Shown: piece after piece, positions 61,528 through 64,000 of the stretch
How positions within the stretch are numbered: position 1 is the first letter of the stretch
How the letters are laid out: the number at the start of each line of letters is the position of its first letter
Source: Candidatus Omnitrophota bacterium
Lineage (GTDB): Bacteria; Hinthialibacterota; Hinthialibacteria; Hinthialibacterales; Hinthialibacteraceae
Length of the DNA: 64,000 bases
NCBI GenBank assembly: GCA_013177805.1
Contig: JABLXU010000015.1
Coordinates: 1 to 64,000 of the forward strand
Reading direction: 5' to 3'
Translations under genes and position numbers: made by a program
The notes under the pieces: model-generated
What the model saw: the letters and a program-made list of their open reading frames with translations, nothing else
Told to the model about the DNA's origin: nothing
Database searches by the model: none

Positions 61528-63231
61528 TTATGGTACATCCTTCGTTTTCACCTGCAGGCAGCTAATGGATAATTTCCGCAAAGTAAAGACCCGCACCCGC
61601 GTATGGGTCCAGGGAAATTCTTCTTCATAGGTTAGTTCATATTCATCCAAAAGGGGAACCAGCTTTGCCATTTCTGCCACCCCACCGTAGGCTTGGTCAT
61701 ACGCCGGACCGGAAAGCGGTTCGATACATTCCACAATGACCACCTGGGTGGTTTTCCGGCTATCCAACACCCGCCGCAGTTCTTGGATGCGTTCCCCGGG
61801 AGTGAGCGACATCACCGATTCCCGGGTCCGGAACAGGAAGGTAAGAAACCAGCGGTGTTCTCCGGTCCGGACATCGTATTCCAACTGGTCGAAGCGGGTG
61901 ATGTAATAATAAAAGACCGAGGGCGGAGGGATGGAATCGTAAGCGAGAAACAGTGCCGTGCGGTCGGATCTGTCCACCCGGTCCATAATCGCTTGCAAGG
62001 GAGTGATGTAGGGATTCTCCTGCCGGATTTGCGGCTCGTGGCAGCGGTCCGCCGTGTAACCGGCGGCAGGCAACAGAATCAGCAGGCAGCCGGCCCAGGC
62101 CGCAACGTGCGTTGGGACGCGAACGGCTGAAAAAATCCGGGAAAGTGTCTCCTCCAACACTTGGCCCGATAACACGAAAAACAATCCCACGGCGATAAAT
62201 TGAAAGCGGTCCATCTTCATGGGATGGATTTCGGCGGCCAGAAAGTGGACCAGAAAACAGGTGAATACGGGATTGATCAGCCGCAGCTTCTTCGATAAGG
62301 GAGACTCAATCAGCATCAGGGTGACACTGGCGGTGAACAGACACGGAAGCGCGTAATAGATCCCGGGAATCCGCTGGGGATAATACATCAGGCTTTCCAG
62401 GCCGAAGGGCATATAGACCTGGGGATTGTTGAAGGCGAATCCCCAGAAATTTTTCCATTTATGGGCGGTGTCGGGGATGAACCACAGCGCCAGACAGAGG
62501 ATCGGGATGCCGAACAGAATCGCGTTGGAACGGTTTACCGCCTTCCAGAATGAATACCGCGCCACGGCCAGCCGGTGAATCAGCAAGGCTGCCCAGGTCA
62601 GGCCGGCGAAGTTGTATTTGAACAGGAACAGCAGCGCGAGCAGAATCCCACTGGGAACGAACCGCGCCGGCCGCTCGTCCTTTTCTCTGGGCAAACACGC
62701 GATAATAGCCAGCACGAGGAACAAGCCGAACAATTCCGTCATGATGGTGACGGAATTTTGCAGCACGAGGGGCGAAGTGGTGAATAGCCCCCAGGACGCC
62801 GCCGCGCCCACGGGTGCGAAGGGGCTCTGTTCCCGCAAGAGGAGCCATACAATCAAGCACGCCGCTCCCCAGTAGGCGAAGAGGGACAACAACGCCGCCG
62901 TGGCGAACGACGGGCCGAATAGCACGAACAAGGCCCCCGTGATCCACGAATGCAAAAACGGCCAAACCGCCTGGCCGTTGGTGTGCAGCCAGAAATGAGC
63001 AAAATCGAAATGGCGGAGGTCGTACCAGATCCGCGCGGCGGACGCAACGCGTTCAAAACCGTCCCATTCGGGCAAGCCCCCGTTCCGCGCTGAGTACCAA
63101 TAGAGCCAAACCGTCAAGACAAGGGTCCACAATCCAAGAAAACAACCGAGCGCCAACCGGGAAAACGAACCACGATCCCTATCCTTGAAACCGCTGGAAA
63201 TATTGGTATCCATCTTATGCGCATCACCCAT
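61528..63231 (-). CDS. GT-C fold membrane glycosyltransferase (PMT/GT39-like), copy A
   Basis: The 567-residue paralogue of the 59695 protein shares RNGGLPEWDGFERVASAARIWYDLRHFDFAHFWLHTN, WPFLHSWITGALFVLFGPSFATAALLSL, TIMTELFGLFLVLAII, LALWFIPDTAHKWKNFWGFAFNNPQVYMPFGLESLMYYPQ and HFLAAEIHPMKMDRFQFIAVGLFFVLSG. The acidic loop after helix 1 is D-G-F-E rather than D-E-Y-E. The C-terminus is soluble and ends with a charged KVKTKDVP-like tail. ATG 63213 is an alternative start. It is divergent from the MoxR gene. Confidence 0.8.
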   Translation of the reverse strand: MGDAHKMDTNISSGFKDRDRGSFSRLALGCFLGLWTLVLTVWLYWYSARNGGLPEWDGFERVASAARIWYDLRHFDFAHFWLHTNGQAVWPFLHSWITGALFVLFGPSFATAALLSLFAYWGAACLIVWLLLREQSPFAPVGAAASWGLFTTSPLVLQNSVTIMTELFGLFLVLAIIACLPREKDERPARFVPSGILLALLFLFKYNFAGLTWAALLIHRLAVARYSFWKAVNRSNAILFGIPILCLALWFIPDTAHKWKNFWGFAFNNPQVYMPFGLESLMYYPQRIPGIYYALPCLFTASVTLMLIESPLSKKLRLINPVFTCFLVHFLAAEIHPMKMDRFQFIAVGLFFVLSGQVLEETLSRIFSAVRVPTHVAAWAGCLLILLPAAGYTADRCHEPQIRQENPYITPLQAIMDRVDRSDRTALFLAYDSIPPPSVFYYYITRFDQLEYDVRTGEHRWFLTFLFRTRESVMSLTPGERIQELRRVLDSRKTTQVVIVECIEPLSGPAYDQAYGGVAEMAKLVPLLDEYELTYEEEFPWTHTRVRVFTLRKLSISCLQVKTKDVP

Positions 63232-63374
63232 CGTATCGCTCGAACCGCCGTGTGTCTCTGTTCGCTTCCCAGGGGGGTATGATACATTACCGTAAAAACA
63301 AAGCCCAAGCCCAGGATTTGCTCGGTTTTAACCTGCGGAAAAAAGAGAAGGGCCATGTTGTGAAGGAGTCTATC

Positions 63375-64000
63375 ATGAACGTGGAAGAACGCACCCAGCG
63401 GTTCCGGGAACGGTTCATCCGGCTGCGGGAAGAAATCGGCAAGGTGATCGTCGGCAGCCGGGAGATCATCGACGGGGCGCTGATTTGCCTCTTTTCGGGC
63501 GGCCATGCCCTGCTGGAAGGCGTTCCCGGCTTGGGCAAGACCTTGCTGGTCCGCACGATGTCCCAGGCGTTGGACCTGAAGTTTTCCCGGATTCAGTTCA
63601 CGCCGGACCTGATGCCTGCCGACATCATCGGCACCAACGTCATCGACCAGTCGCCCGACGGACGCCGCAGCTTCCGCTTCGAGCCGGGCCCGCTCTTCGC
63701 CAACGTGGTGCTGGCCGACGAAATCAACCGCGCCACGCCCAAAACCCAATCCGCCCTGCTGGAGGCCATGCAGGAACACCGGATCACGTCCGGCGGCACG
63801 ACCTACACCCTCGAGCCGCCGTTCGTCGTCCTCGCCACGCAGAATCCTTTGGAAATGGAAGGGACCTACCCCCTGCCCGAGGCCCAGCTGGACCGCTTCA
63901 TGCTCAAATTGATCGTGGAATACCCCACCCGCGACGAGCTGACCGAAGTCCTGAAACGTACGACGGACCGCGAAGAGCCGTCGGCGGAGAAGATCATGGA
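63375..64000 (+). CDS. MoxR-type AAA+ ATPase, N-terminal 208 residues (cut by window edge)
   Basis: The frame opens at ATG 63375 (GAAGGAG six bases upstream) and runs off the right edge. It starts MNVEERTQRFRERFIRLREEIGKVIVGSREIIDG. Walker A is EGVPGLGKT, then QFTPDLMPADIIGTNV, Walker B VVLADEINRATPKTQSALLEAMQE, sensor-1 VLATQNPLEMEGTYPLPEAQLDRFMLK. All are MoxR family hallmarks. MoxR proteins act as chaperone-like ATPases with VWA-domain partners (usually DUF58 and BatA-like genes downstream), which lie outside the window. The region is noticeably GC-rich. Confidence 0.93.
   Translation, partial: MNVEERTQRFRERFIRLREEIGKVIVGSREIIDGALICLFSGGHALLEGVPGLGKTLLVRTMSQALDLKFSRIQFTPDLMPADIIGTNVIDQSPDGRRSFRFEPGPLFANVVLADEINRATPKTQSALLEAMQEHRITSGGTTYTLEPPFVVLATQNPLEMEGTYPLPEAQLDRFMLKLIVEYPTRDELTEVLKRTTDREEPSAEKIM

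Overview
The window comes from an uncultured, moderately GC-rich bacterium. The gene content recalls PVC-group bacteria or neighbouring candidate phyla such as Sumerlaeota or Hinthialibacterota: free-standing pseudopilins with a TNGL...GD end motif, tandem DUF1080 domains, Tat-exported Gfo/Idh and TIM-barrel sugar enzymes, a bactofilin, a TPR-linked Ser/Thr kinase and Pro-Thr-rich secreted proteins. This placement is inference from gene families; no rRNA or other phylogenetic marker is present.

Layout. 1-1360: a membrane glycosyltransferase cut by the left edge and an FGE-fold lipoprotein (minus strand). 1664-4872: a perfect sigma-70-type promoter, an undecaprenyl-phosphate sugar phosphotransferase, a TPR lipoprotein and mqnC (futalosine menaquinone pathway). 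4873-8213: a doubtful ORF, a DUF2062 protein, an MFS sugar permease and a terminator. 8303-10105: two free-standing pseudopilins. 10307-22726: a full type II secretion / type IV pilus-like operon in the order E-F-G-H-I-J-K-L(PilM/N fusion)-M(PilO)-C-D. No prepilin peptidase is in the window. 22807-26497: a GGCT-like protein, a small secreted protein, an exported RraA-like protein and a double DUF1080 hydrolase. 26585-31950: thiS, thiG, thiD2-thiE and glnE, with three palindromic repeats between thiS and thiG. 31975-32293: a doubly frameshifted higA antitoxin remnant. 32448-33816: xylA and its terminator. 34069-36664: a Ser/Thr kinase-TPR protein and a metallophosphoesterase. 36684-41520: a PcrA/UvrD helicase, divergent from a large secreted protein with dockerin-like repeats.

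41616-45323 (minus strand) is the most unusual locus. It encodes a sigma-54 activator whose sensor resembles a degraded DHH phosphoesterase, then a HIRAN-ARPP-1 fusion, then a small conserved protein. The gap after the regulator gene holds a long inverted repeat and a sigma-54-like promoter candidate. 45554-50959: DUF488, class II DAHP synthase, a GGQ release-factor-like protein, an SDR, a degenerate CPBP-like membrane protein and a Tat-exported Gfo/Idh oxidoreductase. 51602-54856: a secreted Pro-Thr-repeat protein and fumarase C. 55041-55163: a 20-codon peptide gene whose ribosome-binding site can pair with 16 bases of the expected 16S 3' end. 55475-59175: tRNA-Gly(GCC), a bactofilin-CBM48 fusion, a Tat-exported TIM-barrel protein, a glycosyltransferase and tRNA-Thr(CGT). 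59695-63231: two tandem membrane glycosyltransferase paralogues. 63375-64000: the start of a MoxR AAA+ ATPase cut by the right edge.

How the genes fit together. The secretion operon, the pseudopilins and the exported sugar enzymes point to a cell that exports many carbohydrate-active and surface proteins. The DAHP synthase supplies chorismate, which MqnC's pathway turns into menaquinone, and fumarase supports central carbon flow, so a respiratory metabolism is likely. All functions are assigned from motifs and domain patterns read by eye; no database search was possible.
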